This document shows, piece by piece, positions 36,132 through 45,287 of a DNA stretch of 64,000 nucleotides; positions within the stretch are counted from its first letter, which is position 1; each line of letters begins with the position of its first letter. The DNA is from Desulfovibrionaceae bacterium (GTDB lineage: Bacteria; Desulfobacterota; Desulfovibrionia; Desulfovibrionales; Desulfovibrionaceae). The stretch lies in NCBI GenBank assembly GCA_031082225.1, contig JAVHLG010000016.1:1-64000 (forward strand), read 5' to 3'. Below the pieces are notes generated by a model, which saw only the letters and a list, made by a program, of their open reading frames with translations, had not been told where the DNA came from and made no database searches. Position numbers and translations under genes: made by a program.

Positions 36132-37802
36132 ATGCCTAAGACCACCCATCCATATGCCACCGCCGCCAATCGCTACGCGAGGGATGTCGGGCGTGGGAAG
36201 ATCGCGGCCTGCTCGTACGTGCGGCAGGCCTGCGTGAGGCATCTGGACGATCTGGAACGCTCCAAATCCAAAGACTACCCCTTCCGCTGGAATCGGGCGG
36301 CGGCTGAGCACATCTGCCGCTTCGCCTCCAACATGGTGCATGTGAAGGGCCGGGAATGGGCGGGCAAGAAGATCGTCCTCGAACCCTGGCAGTGCTTCAT
36401 CCTGGCCGTGGCCTTCGGCTGGGTGCGCAAGGCGGACGGACCGCGCCGTTTCCGTGAAATCTATGCCGAAATCCCCAGGAAATCCGGCAAGTCTGTGCTC
36501 GGGGCCTGCATCGGCCTGTACATGTTCGCGGCCGATGGCGAGCCCGGGGCCGAAGTCTACTCCGGGGCCACCAGCGAGAAGCAGGCCTGGGAGGTCTTCG
36601 GTCCGGCCCGACAGATGTGCCTCAAGAACCCTTCCTTCGTCAGCCACTTCGGCATCCATGTCGGGGCCAAGAACCTGCATATCCTGGACAATGCCAGCAA
36701 GTTCGAGCCGGTCATCGGCAAGCCCGGCGACGGAGCCTCGCCCCACTGCGCCATTGTGGACGAGTACCACGAGCACCAGACGCCCGACCTCTACGACACC
36801 ATGCTCACCGGTATGGGCGCTCGCTCCCAGCCCATGCTGGCAGTGATCACCACCGCCGGCGTGGATACCTCCGGGCCCTGCTACGCCAAACGCGATGAGG
36901 CCGTGAAGGTCCTCGAGGGCATCCTGGAAAACGACCAGCTGTTCGCCATCGTTTTCACCATCGACGAAGACGACGACTGGACCGAGTGGCCGTCCTGGGA
37001 AAAGGCCAACCCGAACCTGGGCGTCTCGGTCTACCCCGATTTCCTCCAGGCTCGGCGCAAGGAGGCCCTGCAGATCGCCTCGCGCCAGAACGTCCTCAAG
37101 TGCAAGCACCTGAACGTCTGGGCCAACGCCGGCTCGGCCTGGATCAACATGGTCAAGTGGAACGCCTGCCGGGCGGACGTCTTTCTGGACGACTTCGCGG
37201 GCGAGCCCTGCTGGGTCGGCGTGGACCTGGCCTCCAAGGTGGACCTCACCGCCATGGTGCTGCTCTTCAGGCGCGGGGACGAATTCTATCTCTTTGGCAG
37301 GCACTACCTGCCGGAGGAGACGGTCACCCTTCCCGAAAACGCCCACTACCAGCGCTGGACGGCCGAGGGGCATCTGGTGTCCACGCCCGGCGCACGCACC
37401 GATTACCACTATCTCATGGACGACCTGCTGGCATACGCTGACCGCTTCTCCATCCGGGAACTGGCCTACGACCCGCGCGAGGCCGAGATGCTCATGCAGG
37501 AGATCCGCGAACGGGTGTCCTTTTCCTGCATCGAGATCAACCAGTCTCCGGCGTTCATCTCCGAGCCCATGAAGGAATTCGAGGCCCTCTACCTCTCGGG
37601 CAAGCTGCGTCACGACGGCGATCCGCTGCTGGCCTGGCAGGCCGCCAACGTGGTGCTGCGCTCCACCAGGACCAAAGCCTACTACCCGGGCAAGGAACGC
37701 GCCGAGAACAAGATCGACGGCATCGTGGCCGCCATCATGGCCCTTTCTCGCGCCATGCTCCACGCGGAGGAACCGTTTGTCGGCATGGAGGTCTGGGACT
37801 GA
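36132..37802 (+). CDS. terminase large subunit
   Basis: 556-aa packaging motor of the HK97 type. ATPase domain: Walker A-like PRKSGKS near 115-121, Walker B CAIVDEYHEHQ near 207-217; nuclease domain from about 350 (VGVDLASKVDLTAMVLLF with acidic active site, then AYDPREAEMLMQEI). Cuts and pumps DNA into the prohead. Its last base overlaps the portal ATG. Confidence 0.95.
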   Translation: MPKTTHPYATAANRYARDVGRGKIAACSYVRQACVRHLDDLERSKSKDYPFRWNRAAAEHICRFASNMVHVKGREWAGKKIVLEPWQCFILAVAFGWVRKADGPRRFREIYAEIPRKSGKSVLGACIGLYMFAADGEPGAEVYSGATSEKQAWEVFGPARQMCLKNPSFVSHFGIHVGAKNLHILDNASKFEPVIGKPGDGASPHCAIVDEYHEHQTPDLYDTMLTGMGARSQPMLAVITTAGVDTSGPCYAKRDEAVKVLEGILENDQLFAIVFTIDEDDDWTEWPSWEKANPNLGVSVYPDFLQARRKEALQIASRQNVLKCKHLNVWANAGSAWINMVKWNACRADVFLDDFAGEPCWVGVDLASKVDLTAMVLLFRRGDEFYLFGRHYLPEETVTLPENAHYQRWTAEGHLVSTPGARTDYHYLMDDLLAYADRFSIRELAYDPREAEMLMQEIRERVSFSCIEINQSPAFISEPMKEFEALYLSGKLRHDGDPLLAWQAANVVLRSTRTKAYYPGKERAENKIDGIVAAIMALSRAMLHAEEPFVGMEVWD

Positions 37803-39040
37803 TGGGCGTCATTTCCTGGCTCAAGGGCCGCAAGTCGGCATCGCGGATGGCCCTGGAGGACCTCCTGGCCGACGGCTTCTTCACCCAACCCGCCAAGAGC
37901 GGCGTGGCCGTGACCTGGAAGACGGCGTTGCAGGCGACCACGGCCCTGGCCTGCGCCCGGGTCATCGCCGAGGGGCTGGCCCAGGTGCCGCTCAAAGTCT
38001 TTCGCTCACAAGGCGGCGTGCGCACCCCGGCCGACGACCACCCGCTGCACGGCCTGCTCGGGGACGCGCCCAACGACTGGCAGACCAGCTTCGAGTTCAT
38101 CGAGCAGGTGGTCATGCACCTGGTGTTCTGCGGTAACGCCTTTGTGTTCGTGAATCGGGGGCTCGGCCGCGTTGTGGAGCTGCTCCCCTACGAGCCGCAG
38201 CAGGTGACCGTAAAGCGCGACGGCTACGTGATCTCCTATGAGGTGACCACGGACGACGGCCGCCGCATTGGACTTTCCGCTTCCGAGATGTGGCATCTAC
38301 GTGGGCCGTCTTGGAATGGCTGGATGGGGCTCGAAGGCGTGCGCCTCGCTCGGGAGGCCATCGGCCTGTCTCTGGCCACCGAGGAGCATGGCGCGCGGCT
38401 ATTTTCCAACGGAGCTGTGGTCGGCGGCGTCCTGTCCACGGATCAGGTCCTGAACGAAGAGCAGCGCCTGGCCCTGCGCAAGTCCTGGGAGGCCCGGCAC
38501 GCCGGCGGCGGGAACGCCTTCAAAACCGCCGTGCTCTGGGGCGGCATGAAGTTCACCTCCATGACCGCGCCCAACGATCAGGCCCAGTTCCTGGAGACCC
38601 GCAAGTTTCAGGTCGAGGAAATCTGCCGGGCCTTCCGCGTGCTGCCCATCATGGTGGGCTACTCGGACAAGACCGCCACCTACGCCAGCGCCGAGCAGAT
38701 GTTTCTGGCCCACGTGGTCCACACGCTCTCGCCCTGGTGCCGCCGCATTGAAACGAGCATCGCCAAGAACCTGTTCAGCGAAGAGGAGCGCCGCCAGGGG
38801 CTCTACACCAAGTTCATGCTCAACGGCCTCCTGCGCGGGGCGGCCAAGGACCGGGCCGAGTTCTACGCCAGGATGTACGGCATCGGAGCCATGAACCCCA
38901 ACGAGGTGCGCGAGCTCGAGGACATGAATCCCTACGAGGGCGGCGAGCGCTACCGCGTTCCCCTCAACATGACCGATCCGGCCGATCCGGAAGACGATGA
39001 CAACGCGGAGGATACCGCCGATGCAGCGCCTCAACTGTAG
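37802..39040 (+). CDS. phage portal protein (HK97 family)
   Basis: 412-aa portal subunit: TTALACARVIAEGLAQVPLKVFR near the N-terminus and the family core SWEARHAGGGNAFKTAVLWGGMKF, FQVEEICRAFRVLPIMVG. Twelve copies form the capsid vertex through which DNA enters. The C-terminal tail is Asp/Ala-rich. It overlaps the protease gene by 20 nt. Confidence 0.95.
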   Translation: MGVISWLKGRKSASRMALEDLLADGFFTQPAKSGVAVTWKTALQATTALACARVIAEGLAQVPLKVFRSQGGVRTPADDHPLHGLLGDAPNDWQTSFEFIEQVVMHLVFCGNAFVFVNRGLGRVVELLPYEPQQVTVKRDGYVISYEVTTDDGRRIGLSASEMWHLRGPSWNGWMGLEGVRLAREAIGLSLATEEHGARLFSNGAVVGGVLSTDQVLNEEQRLALRKSWEARHAGGGNAFKTAVLWGGMKFTSMTAPNDQAQFLETRKFQVEEICRAFRVLPIMVGYSDKTATYASAEQMFLAHVVHTLSPWCRRIETSIAKNLFSEEERRQGLYTKFMLNGLLRGAAKDRAEFYARMYGIGAMNPNEVRELEDMNPYEGGERYRVPLNMTDPADPEDDDNAEDTADAAPQL

Positions 39041-39734
39041 CCTGAAGGAACTCAAGTTCGCTCCCGGCGGAACCGACGCCGAGCAGATGACCTTTTCCGG
39101 GTACGGAGCCGTGTTCGGCAACGTGGACGCCTACGGCGACGTGATCCTGCCCGGGGCGTTCACGCAAAGCCTGACCGACGCCGGAGCGGGCAAGGCCGCC
39201 TGGCCGGTCATGCTCCTGCAGCACGGCGGACTCGGACTTAGCGCGCAGGACCTGACGCCCATCGGCATCTGGACGGACATCACTGAGGACGAAGTGGGCC
39301 TGCGTGTGACCGGCCGCCTGGCCGAGACTCCGCGCGGGCACGAGGTTCACTCCCTGATGCGCATGGAACCCCGGCCGGCCATCGACGGCTTGTCCATCGG
39401 CTACGTGGCCCGAGAGTGGGAGTCGGGCGGCAAACCCGGTGAACCCCGCCGCAGGCTCAAGCGTATCGAACTCATTGAGATCAGCCCCGTGACCTTTCCG
39501 GCCAACGCCAGGGCGCGGGTGGATCAAGTGAAGGGCGTGCCGGACATCCGGCTCGCCGAGAGGGCCCTGCGTGAGGCCGGGTTCTCCAGGACACAGGCCA
39601 AGGCCGTTTTGGCCGAAGGATTCAAGGCCCTGCCTCTGCGTGACGCCGAGGACGCCCATAACGGGGGTGCGGATGCGGTCGCCGCTCTGCTGCGGCGAAA
39701 CATCGCCACCATCAAGACGTCCGCAAGGAGGTAA
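39021..39734 (+). CDS. HK97-family prohead protease
   Basis: 237-aa serine protease that trims the capsid protein during maturation. MTFSGYGAVFGNVDAYGDVILPGAF is the family opening; catalytic His is in LLQHGG and Ser near IDGLSIGY; IELIEISPVTFPANARA follows. The ATG at 39021 has SD GGAGG; an ATG at 38997 has none. It precedes the capsid gene by 3 nt. Confidence 0.93.
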   Translation: MQRLNCSLKELKFAPGGTDAEQMTFSGYGAVFGNVDAYGDVILPGAFTQSLTDAGAGKAAWPVMLLQHGGLGLSAQDLTPIGIWTDITEDEVGLRVTGRLAETPRGHEVHSLMRMEPRPAIDGLSIGYVAREWESGGKPGEPRRRLKRIELIEISPVTFPANARARVDQVKGVPDIRLAERALREAGFSRTQAKAVLAEGFKALPLRDAEDAHNGGADAVAALLRRNIATIKTSARR

Positions 39735-39737
39735 TCC

Positions 39738-40943
39738 ATGGACGAGATCAAACAGCTGCTGGAAGAGCAGCACAAGGCGTTCGAGGAGTTCAAGCAGGCC
39801 AACGACGATCGGCTTACGGCCATCGAGAAGAAAGGCTTCGCTCCGGCCGACCTGGAGGAAAAGGTCGCCAGGATCAATGAGGACCTGACCCGGTTGGGCA
39901 AGGACCTAGCCGAGGTCGCCAAGAAGGCCAACCGGCCGGGTGCGGGAGTGGACGGCCAGGACCCCATGGCCCAGGAACACAAGCAGGCCCTGGGCAAGTA
40001 CCTGCGCAAGGGCGACGACCGCGAACTGGCCGGGGTCCAGCGCAAGGCCATGGCGACCTACAGCGATCCCGACGGCGGTTATTTCCTCACAGAGGACATG
40101 GCCCAGGCCATCGAGCGTACCGTGAGCGCCATGTCCGCGCTCTCCGGCATGGCCCAGACCATCGCGGGCAACGCGGCCGTGTACAAGAAGCCCGTGCGCA
40201 CCACCGGCGTGACTTACGCCTGGCGTGGCGAGGGTGAAAGTCCGTCGGCCACCTCGACGCCCAAGTTCAGCCTGCTGACCTTCGAAGCCCGGGAGGTGGA
40301 CGCCTTTCCCGAGGTGACCAACGAGAGCCTGGAAGACCTGGGCTTCAACGTCGAGGCCTTCCTCATGGAGGAAGTCGCCCTGGCCTTTGCCGAGGCCGAG
40401 GCCGAAGCCTTCCTGATCGGCAACGGCGTCTCTCGCCCTCGCGGACTGCTGACCTATGACGCCGTGGCCAACGATTCCTACGCCTGGGGCAAACTCGGCT
40501 ACGTGCTCTCCGGCGGCAGCGGCACGTTCGCGTCCAGCAACCCCAGCGATAAGCTCATCGACCTGATCCACGCGCTCAAGGCCCAATACCGAGCGTCCGG
40601 GGCCTTTCTCTTGAACGATCTGACCTTGGCGGCCATCCGCAAGTTCAAGGACGGCCAGGGCAACTATCTCTGGCAGCCGGGACTGCAGGCGGGCGTCGCA
40701 GGCGTACTCCTGGGCTATCCGGTGCGCACCGACGACTACATGCCCGACGTGGCTTCCGGGAGTCTGTCCATCGCCTTCGGCGACTTCAAGCGTGCCTACC
40801 TGACCTACCGCCGCCGGGGCATGCGTATCATCCGCGACAACATCACCAACAAGGGCTTCACCTCCTTCTGGGTGACCGAGCGCTTCGGCGGCGGCGTCCA
40901 GAACTTCGAGGCCGTGAAGCTCATGAAATTCTCCGCCAGCTAA
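39738..40943 (+). CDS. major capsid protein (HK97 fold)
   Basis: 401 aa. Residues 1-65 are a coiled-coil scaffolding domain (delta domain), removed by the protease; the mature shell protein begins near residue 110. Recognisable core: GGYFLTEDMAQAIE, AEAEAFLIGNGVSRPRGLL, and the C-terminal GMRIIRDNITNKGFTSFW. SD AAGGAGG. Its own capsid gene is what marks this element as capsid-forming. Confidence 0.95.
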   Translation: MDEIKQLLEEQHKAFEEFKQANDDRLTAIEKKGFAPADLEEKVARINEDLTRLGKDLAEVAKKANRPGAGVDGQDPMAQEHKQALGKYLRKGDDRELAGVQRKAMATYSDPDGGYFLTEDMAQAIERTVSAMSALSGMAQTIAGNAAVYKKPVRTTGVTYAWRGEGESPSATSTPKFSLLTFEAREVDAFPEVTNESLEDLGFNVEAFLMEEVALAFAEAEAEAFLIGNGVSRPRGLLTYDAVANDSYAWGKLGYVLSGGSGTFASSNPSDKLIDLIHALKAQYRASGAFLLNDLTLAAIRKFKDGQGNYLWQPGLQAGVAGVLLGYPVRTDDYMPDVASGSLSIAFGDFKRAYLTYRRRGMRIIRDNITNKGFTSFWVTERFGGGVQNFEAVKLMKFSAS

Positions 40944-40954
40944 AGGAGGCCGAT

Positions 40955-41395
40955 ATGCGCGATCTCTACAGCAACCTCAAGACAACCCAGGTTCTGGCCC
41001 CGGCCGTGTACGACGCTGACCAGAACTCCGACCCCGTGGACCTGCAGGGCTTCGGCTCCTGCCTGATGCTGGTCAACGTGGGCGCGGCCGGCGTGACCCT
41101 CTCCGAGACAGACAAGATCGAGCTCGAAGTCGAGGAAACCGACGACAAGGTGAGCGGCCCCTGGACCGACGTGGACCCGGCCGACCTGGCCAAGTCGGTC
41201 ACTGGCACGAACGACGGCTGCTTCGCGGTCATCGACAACGCCGGCGACGACAGCGCGGTCTACGCCACGGCCTATCGCGGCCACAAACGCTACTGCCGCG
41301 TGGTGGTGAACTTCATCGGCACCCATGGGACCGGCACGCCCATCGGCGTCACGGCGCTGCTCGGCCACGCCCATGTGGCACCGGTGACCGAGTAA
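40955..41395 (+). CDS. putative capsid-associated or decoration protein
   Basis: 146 aa, beta-rich (LQGFGSCLMLVNVGAAGVTL, DKIELEVEETDDKVSGPW, YCRVVVNFIGTHG). Small beta proteins directly after the capsid gene often are head fibres or decoration proteins; I assign this by position only. SD AAAGGAGG. Confidence 0.65.
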   Translation: MRDLYSNLKTTQVLAPAVYDADQNSDPVDLQGFGSCLMLVNVGAAGVTLSETDKIELEVEETDDKVSGPWTDVDPADLAKSVTGTNDGCFAVIDNAGDDSAVYATAYRGHKRYCRVVVNFIGTHGTGTPIGVTALLGHAHVAPVTE

Positions 41396-41452
41396 CTCCA
41401 GGTAGTCCAACGGGGGCGGGGCTTCGGCTCCGCCCCGTTCATAGGTGAACCC

Positions 41453-42049
41453 ATGCACGGACGTCTGCGCCTGATCACGCTTCCGGCCATGGAGCCGGTC
41501 ACGCTGGCGGAAGCCAAGCTCCACGCCAGGATCGACCACGATCTCGAGGACGGGCTGCTTGCGACGTTCATCGCGTCCGCGCGCCAGCATGGGGAGCAGC
41601 TGACCGGGCGGCAGTTCGTGGAGGCTGCATACGAGCTCTCCCTCGACGGCTTTCCTTGCGGTGACGACCCGATCGAATTGCCCAAGCCTCCGTTGCAGTC
41701 CGTGCAGGCCGTCTCCTTTGCGGCCCCGGACGGGGTGATGCAGACTATGTCCGCTTCGGACTATATCGTCGATACCTCCGGGCTGCTTGGCCGCATCTAT
41801 CCCGCCGATGGCGCAGCGTGGCCGGCCACCCGCCGTCGGCGCAACGCCGCGACCATCAGCTTTCGCACCGGCTGGCCCGTCGTCACAGGGAACCCGTCCA
41901 CCCCTGACGCCATCAAGAGCTGGATGCTCTGTCGCGTCACCGGCCTCTACGAGCAGCGGGAGAGCTTTGCCGGAAGGTCCGTCAGCGCGCTCCCCGGCGA
42001 CTTCCTGGACGGCTTGCTGGACCCCTGGCGGGTTTCCGGAGTGGTGTAA
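41453..42049 (+). CDS. head-tail connector / adaptor (gp6-like)
   Basis: 198 aa. MEPVTLAEAKLHARIDHDLEDGLLATFIASARQHGEQLTGRQFV is the typical helical N-terminus of gp6-type connectors (here given in parts: TLAEAKLHARI, ATFIASARQHGEQLTGR). Joins portal to the tail in HK97-type phages. It abuts the head closure gene. Confidence 0.88.
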   Translation: MHGRLRLITLPAMEPVTLAEAKLHARIDHDLEDGLLATFIASARQHGEQLTGRQFVEAAYELSLDGFPCGDDPIELPKPPLQSVQAVSFAAPDGVMQTMSASDYIVDTSGLLGRIYPADGAAWPATRRRRNAATISFRTGWPVVTGNPSTPDAIKSWMLCRVTGLYEQRESFAGRSVSALPGDFLDGLLDPWRVSGVV

Positions 42050-42364
42050 ATGCCAGCCGCTCCCTTTCGCCACCGGGTGACCATTCAGGCGGTGACGCTC
42101 ATCTTCGATGGCATGGGCGGCTGGGAGGAAACCTGGGCTGACCTGGCCACGGTCTGGGCGCGGGTCGAAGCCCTCAAGGGCGAGGAATACTTCGCCGCCG
42201 CCCAAATGCAGAACTCGGTCAGCCTCCGCGTTACCATGCGCTATCGCGCCGACCTCACCCCCACCCACCGCCTGGTATTCGAGGGCCGCACCCTCGACAT
42301 CGAGGCGGTCCTCCCGGACGAACGCAAATCCCGCCTCGTGATCATGTGCACCGAGCAGGTGTGA
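42050..42364 (+). CDS. head closure protein
   Basis: 104 aa, PFRHRVTIQ... and WARVEALKGEEYFAAAQ, family signature of phage head closure (gp16/SPP1-like) proteins. It is the last structural gene: tail completion, tail tube, tape measure and lysis genes, which normally follow, are missing, and 337 bp later a restriction operon begins. Confidence 0.88.
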   Translation: MPAAPFRHRVTIQAVTLIFDGMGGWEETWADLATVWARVEALKGEEYFAAAQMQNSVSLRVTMRYRADLTPTHRLVFEGRTLDIEAVLPDERKSRLVIMCTEQV

Positions 42365-42701
42365 CTGCTGGCAAAAAACTCTGGCCACATTTCTTTCCGT
42401 CAGCCGACGAGCTGGGCGGGTTCGACCTCGGCCCCGGCGGATTGAGTCTCTCTGGATGAGTCCTGATCACGGTATGTATGAGCCGAGGAAAGAGACTGGC
42501 TAGCTGGGCCTATATTGCCGGAAGCATCCTACAAATGCCCTCCCAGATCGTCTGATGGAGCTTGGCGCTGAACTGGCCCTTGATTGAATCGCGGAGTACT
42601 CAAAAAAGCAATTGACACTAACTGACACGAACTATAATCTATCTATCTGCAATGAGTTATTATTAGGATGATTTTGCCCGCACACTGCAGAGGGGCTTCT
42701 G
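42365..42701 (+). promoter_or_regulatory. gap with sigma-70-like promoter for the restriction operon
   Basis: This 337-bp gap holds TTGACA (42612-42617) and TATAAT (42633-42638), 15 bp apart and 64 bp before the HTH gene, within direct repeats of CTGACAC. A degenerate copy of the element's -10-like box (CGGTATGTATG) is at 42470. No gene here; the junction probably marks where defence genes were joined to the head module. Confidence 0.6.
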
Positions 42702-42896
42702 ATGGAAAATAAATCGGACAACGTCCTGACTATAGAGGAGTTATCCGTTTATCTAAAAATTCCCAAATCGACGCTTTATAAGCTCGTCCGAGAGGGAAAA
42801 GTTCCTTCTCAAAAAGTGGGACGCCATCTGCGCTTCCATCGAGAGTCCATCGACGAATGGCTGAAGCGGCAAAATGAGCAGGAGAGGCAGGAGTAG
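42702..42896 (+). CDS. excisionase-family HTH regulator
   Basis: 64-aa MerR/excisionase-type winged helix: LTIEELSVYLKIPKSTLYKLVREGKVPSQKVGRHLRF (in part), EWLKRQ. Two nt before hsdR, so it probably regulates the restriction operon rather than excision of the element. Confidence 0.85.
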   Translation: MENKSDNVLTIEELSVYLKIPKSTLYKLVREGKVPSQKVGRHLRFHRESIDEWLKRQNEQERQE

Positions 42897-42898
42897 CC

Positions 42899-45271
42899 AT
42901 GGCTTTAAACGAAGCCGACACCTGTCGCCGCTATGTCGTTCCCAAGCTCCAGACAGCTGGCTGGGACGACGATCCCCACCGGATCAACGAACAGGTCGCC
43001 TTTACCGACGGTCGTATCATCGTTTCCGGTCGTCAGGGGCGTCGCAAGCCGGGCAAGCGCGCTGACTACATCCTTCGCTTTCGGCCCGACATGCCGATTG
43101 CCGTCGTTGAAGCGAAGCCATCCTATGCCACCCCTGGTCACGGCCTTCAACAGGCCAAGGATTACGCGGAGATTCTGGGGTTGCGTTTCGCCTATGCAAC
43201 CAATGGTTACGGGGTTGTCGAATTCGACTACACGACCGGGCTGGAGCGCGAAATCGAGGCTTTTCCCACCCCCGACGAACTCTGGGGGCGGCTCCTGAAC
43301 TCGGAATCTCTCAGCGCTCAGGAAGCCGACCGCCTGTTGACTCCGGCCTATCACCTTAGCGGCAAGTCGCCGCGCTACTACCAGGAAATCGCCATCAATC
43401 GCGCCGTGCAGGCGGTGCTTCAAGGGCGTAGGCGCATCCTGTTGACGATGGCCACCGGCACAGGCAAGACTGTGGTGGCCTTTCAAATCTGCTGGAAGCT
43501 CTGGTCGTCTCGGTGGAACCGCACCGATGACTACCGGCGTCCCCGCATTCTTTATCTTGCCGACCGCAATGTCCTTGTGGACGATCCGATGGCCAAGATT
43601 TTTGCGCCCTTCGGCGACGCCCGTTGGAAGATCGAGGGAGGCGTCGCCAACAAAAGCCGCGAGATGTATTTCGCCATCTACCAAGCAATCGCCCATGACG
43701 AGCGGCGTCCCGGCCTTTACCGCGAATATGCTCCCGATTTCTTCGATCTGATTATCGTGGACGAGTGCCATCGGGGCAGCGCCAAGGACAACAGCAACTG
43801 GCGGGCAATCCTCGAACACTTCGAACCGGCTTTCCAGATCGGCATGACGGCCACGCCCCGTCGTCAGGATAACGCTGACACCTATCGTTATTTCGGCGAT
43901 CCTATTTATCAATACAGCCTGCGCCAGGGCATCGACGACGGCTTCCTCGCACCCTATCGCGTCCACCGGATCATCACCACATGGGACGCGGCGGGCTGGC
44001 GTCCGAGCCGAGGCGAACTCGACCGCTACGGGCGCGAAATTCCCGACGACGAGTACCAAACCAACGATTTCGAACGAGTCGTTTCCCTGAAGGCGCGGAC
44101 TGAAGCCGTGGCCGCGCATCTCACCGAATTCCTCAAGAAGACCGACCGATACGGCAAGACCATCGTCTTCTGCGTCGATCAGGAACACGCCGACGAGATG
44201 CGCCGCGCGCTCAATAACCTGAACACCGACCTGACCAGCCAGAACTCGGATTACGTCTGCCGCGTCACTTCCGACGAGGGCGGCATCGGAAGGGGACATC
44301 TCAGCAATTTCCAGGACGTCGAACGCCCCACGCCGGTCATCCTGACCACTTCCCAGATGCTTACGACCGGCATCGACGCGCCAACGGTCCACAATGTTGT
44401 TCTGGTGCGCATCATCAATTCCATGACCGAGTTCAAGCAGATCATCGGGCGGGGGACGCGTGTCCGCGACGATTACGGCAAGTATTTTTTCAGCATCCTC
44501 GATTACACAGGATCGGCCACGCGACTCTTCGCTGATCCCGATTTCGACGGCGATCCCTCGATCGAGACGGAACAGCACATCGACGAGGAAGGTCAGCCGA
44601 CCGAGGATGAGACCGTCCTCACCCCGGAAGAGGAGTCGGAGACCGACGGCGGGGTCATCGTCGATACGCTCCCCCCGGATGACGACGGCCCCGCCGAACG
44701 CCGTAAATTCTACTTCGACGGCGGACAGGTCGAAATCGCCGCGCACCTGGTGTATGAACTCGATGCCGACGGCAGCCAACTGCGCGTTGTGCGCTTCACC
44801 GATTACACCGCCGAAAAGGTACGCACGCTCTACCGCAATGCCGCCCAGTTACGCGAACAGTGGGCCGATCCCGATCATCGGAGCGAGATCATCGACAAGT
44901 TGGCGGAGCGCGGCATTGATTTTGACGAACTGGCAACCATCGCCGATCAGCCCGACGCCGACCCGCTCGATTTGCTTTGTCATATCGCGTTCAACGCTCC
45001 ACTCCGCACCAGGCGCGAGCGTGCGCAACGGCTCCGATCCGAGAAGCAGGACTTTTTCGACCAGTACGGCCCGGAGGCCAGCGAAGTTCTGTTCGAACTG
45101 CTGGACAAGTACACCGAGCACGGGACGGCGCAGTTCGTCATCCCCGACGTGCTGGAGGTGCCGCCGATCAGCGAACACGGCAATATCCTGCAGATCGCCC
45201 GCTATTTTGGTGGCGAGAACCAACTGATTGAGGCCGTGCGGCAACTGCAAACATTGCTTTATGCAGCATGA
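42899..45271 (+). CDS. hsdR: type I restriction enzyme R subunit
   Basis: 790-aa translocase-nuclease. N-terminal PD-(D/E)xK nuclease: RADYILRFRPDMPIAVVEAKPS. SF2 motor: Walker A MATGTGKTV (about 183-191), DECHRG, MTATPRR, and motif VI IIGRGTRVRDD. Cleaves unmodified DNA after translocation when complexed with HsdM/HsdS. 790 aa is short for HsdR, as in the compact subfamily that begins with a nuclease domain. First large gene of the operon. Confidence 0.93.
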   Translation: MALNEADTCRRYVVPKLQTAGWDDDPHRINEQVAFTDGRIIVSGRQGRRKPGKRADYILRFRPDMPIAVVEAKPSYATPGHGLQQAKDYAEILGLRFAYATNGYGVVEFDYTTGLEREIEAFPTPDELWGRLLNSESLSAQEADRLLTPAYHLSGKSPRYYQEIAINRAVQAVLQGRRRILLTMATGTGKTVVAFQICWKLWSSRWNRTDDYRRPRILYLADRNVLVDDPMAKIFAPFGDARWKIEGGVANKSREMYFAIYQAIAHDERRPGLYREYAPDFFDLIIVDECHRGSAKDNSNWRAILEHFEPAFQIGMTATPRRQDNADTYRYFGDPIYQYSLRQGIDDGFLAPYRVHRIITTWDAAGWRPSRGELDRYGREIPDDEYQTNDFERVVSLKARTEAVAAHLTEFLKKTDRYGKTIVFCVDQEHADEMRRALNNLNTDLTSQNSDYVCRVTSDEGGIGRGHLSNFQDVERPTPVILTTSQMLTTGIDAPTVHNVVLVRIINSMTEFKQIIGRGTRVRDDYGKYFFSILDYTGSATRLFADPDFDGDPSIETEQHIDEEGQPTEDETVLTPEEESETDGGVIVDTLPPDDDGPAERRKFYFDGGQVEIAAHLVYELDADGSQLRVVRFTDYTAEKVRTLYRNAAQLREQWADPDHRSEIIDKLAERGIDFDELATIADQPDADPLDLLCHIAFNAPLRTRRERAQRLRSEKQDFFDQYGPEASEVLFELLDKYTEHGTAQFVIPDVLEVPPISEHGNILQIARYFGGENQLIEAVRQLQTLLYAA

Positions 45272-45287
45272 CAAAAGGATGTGGAGC

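Noticed and set aside
42905-44779. 624-aa open frame antisense to hsdR
   Set aside because: Shadow of hsdR codon bias; no start signal or recognisable domain.
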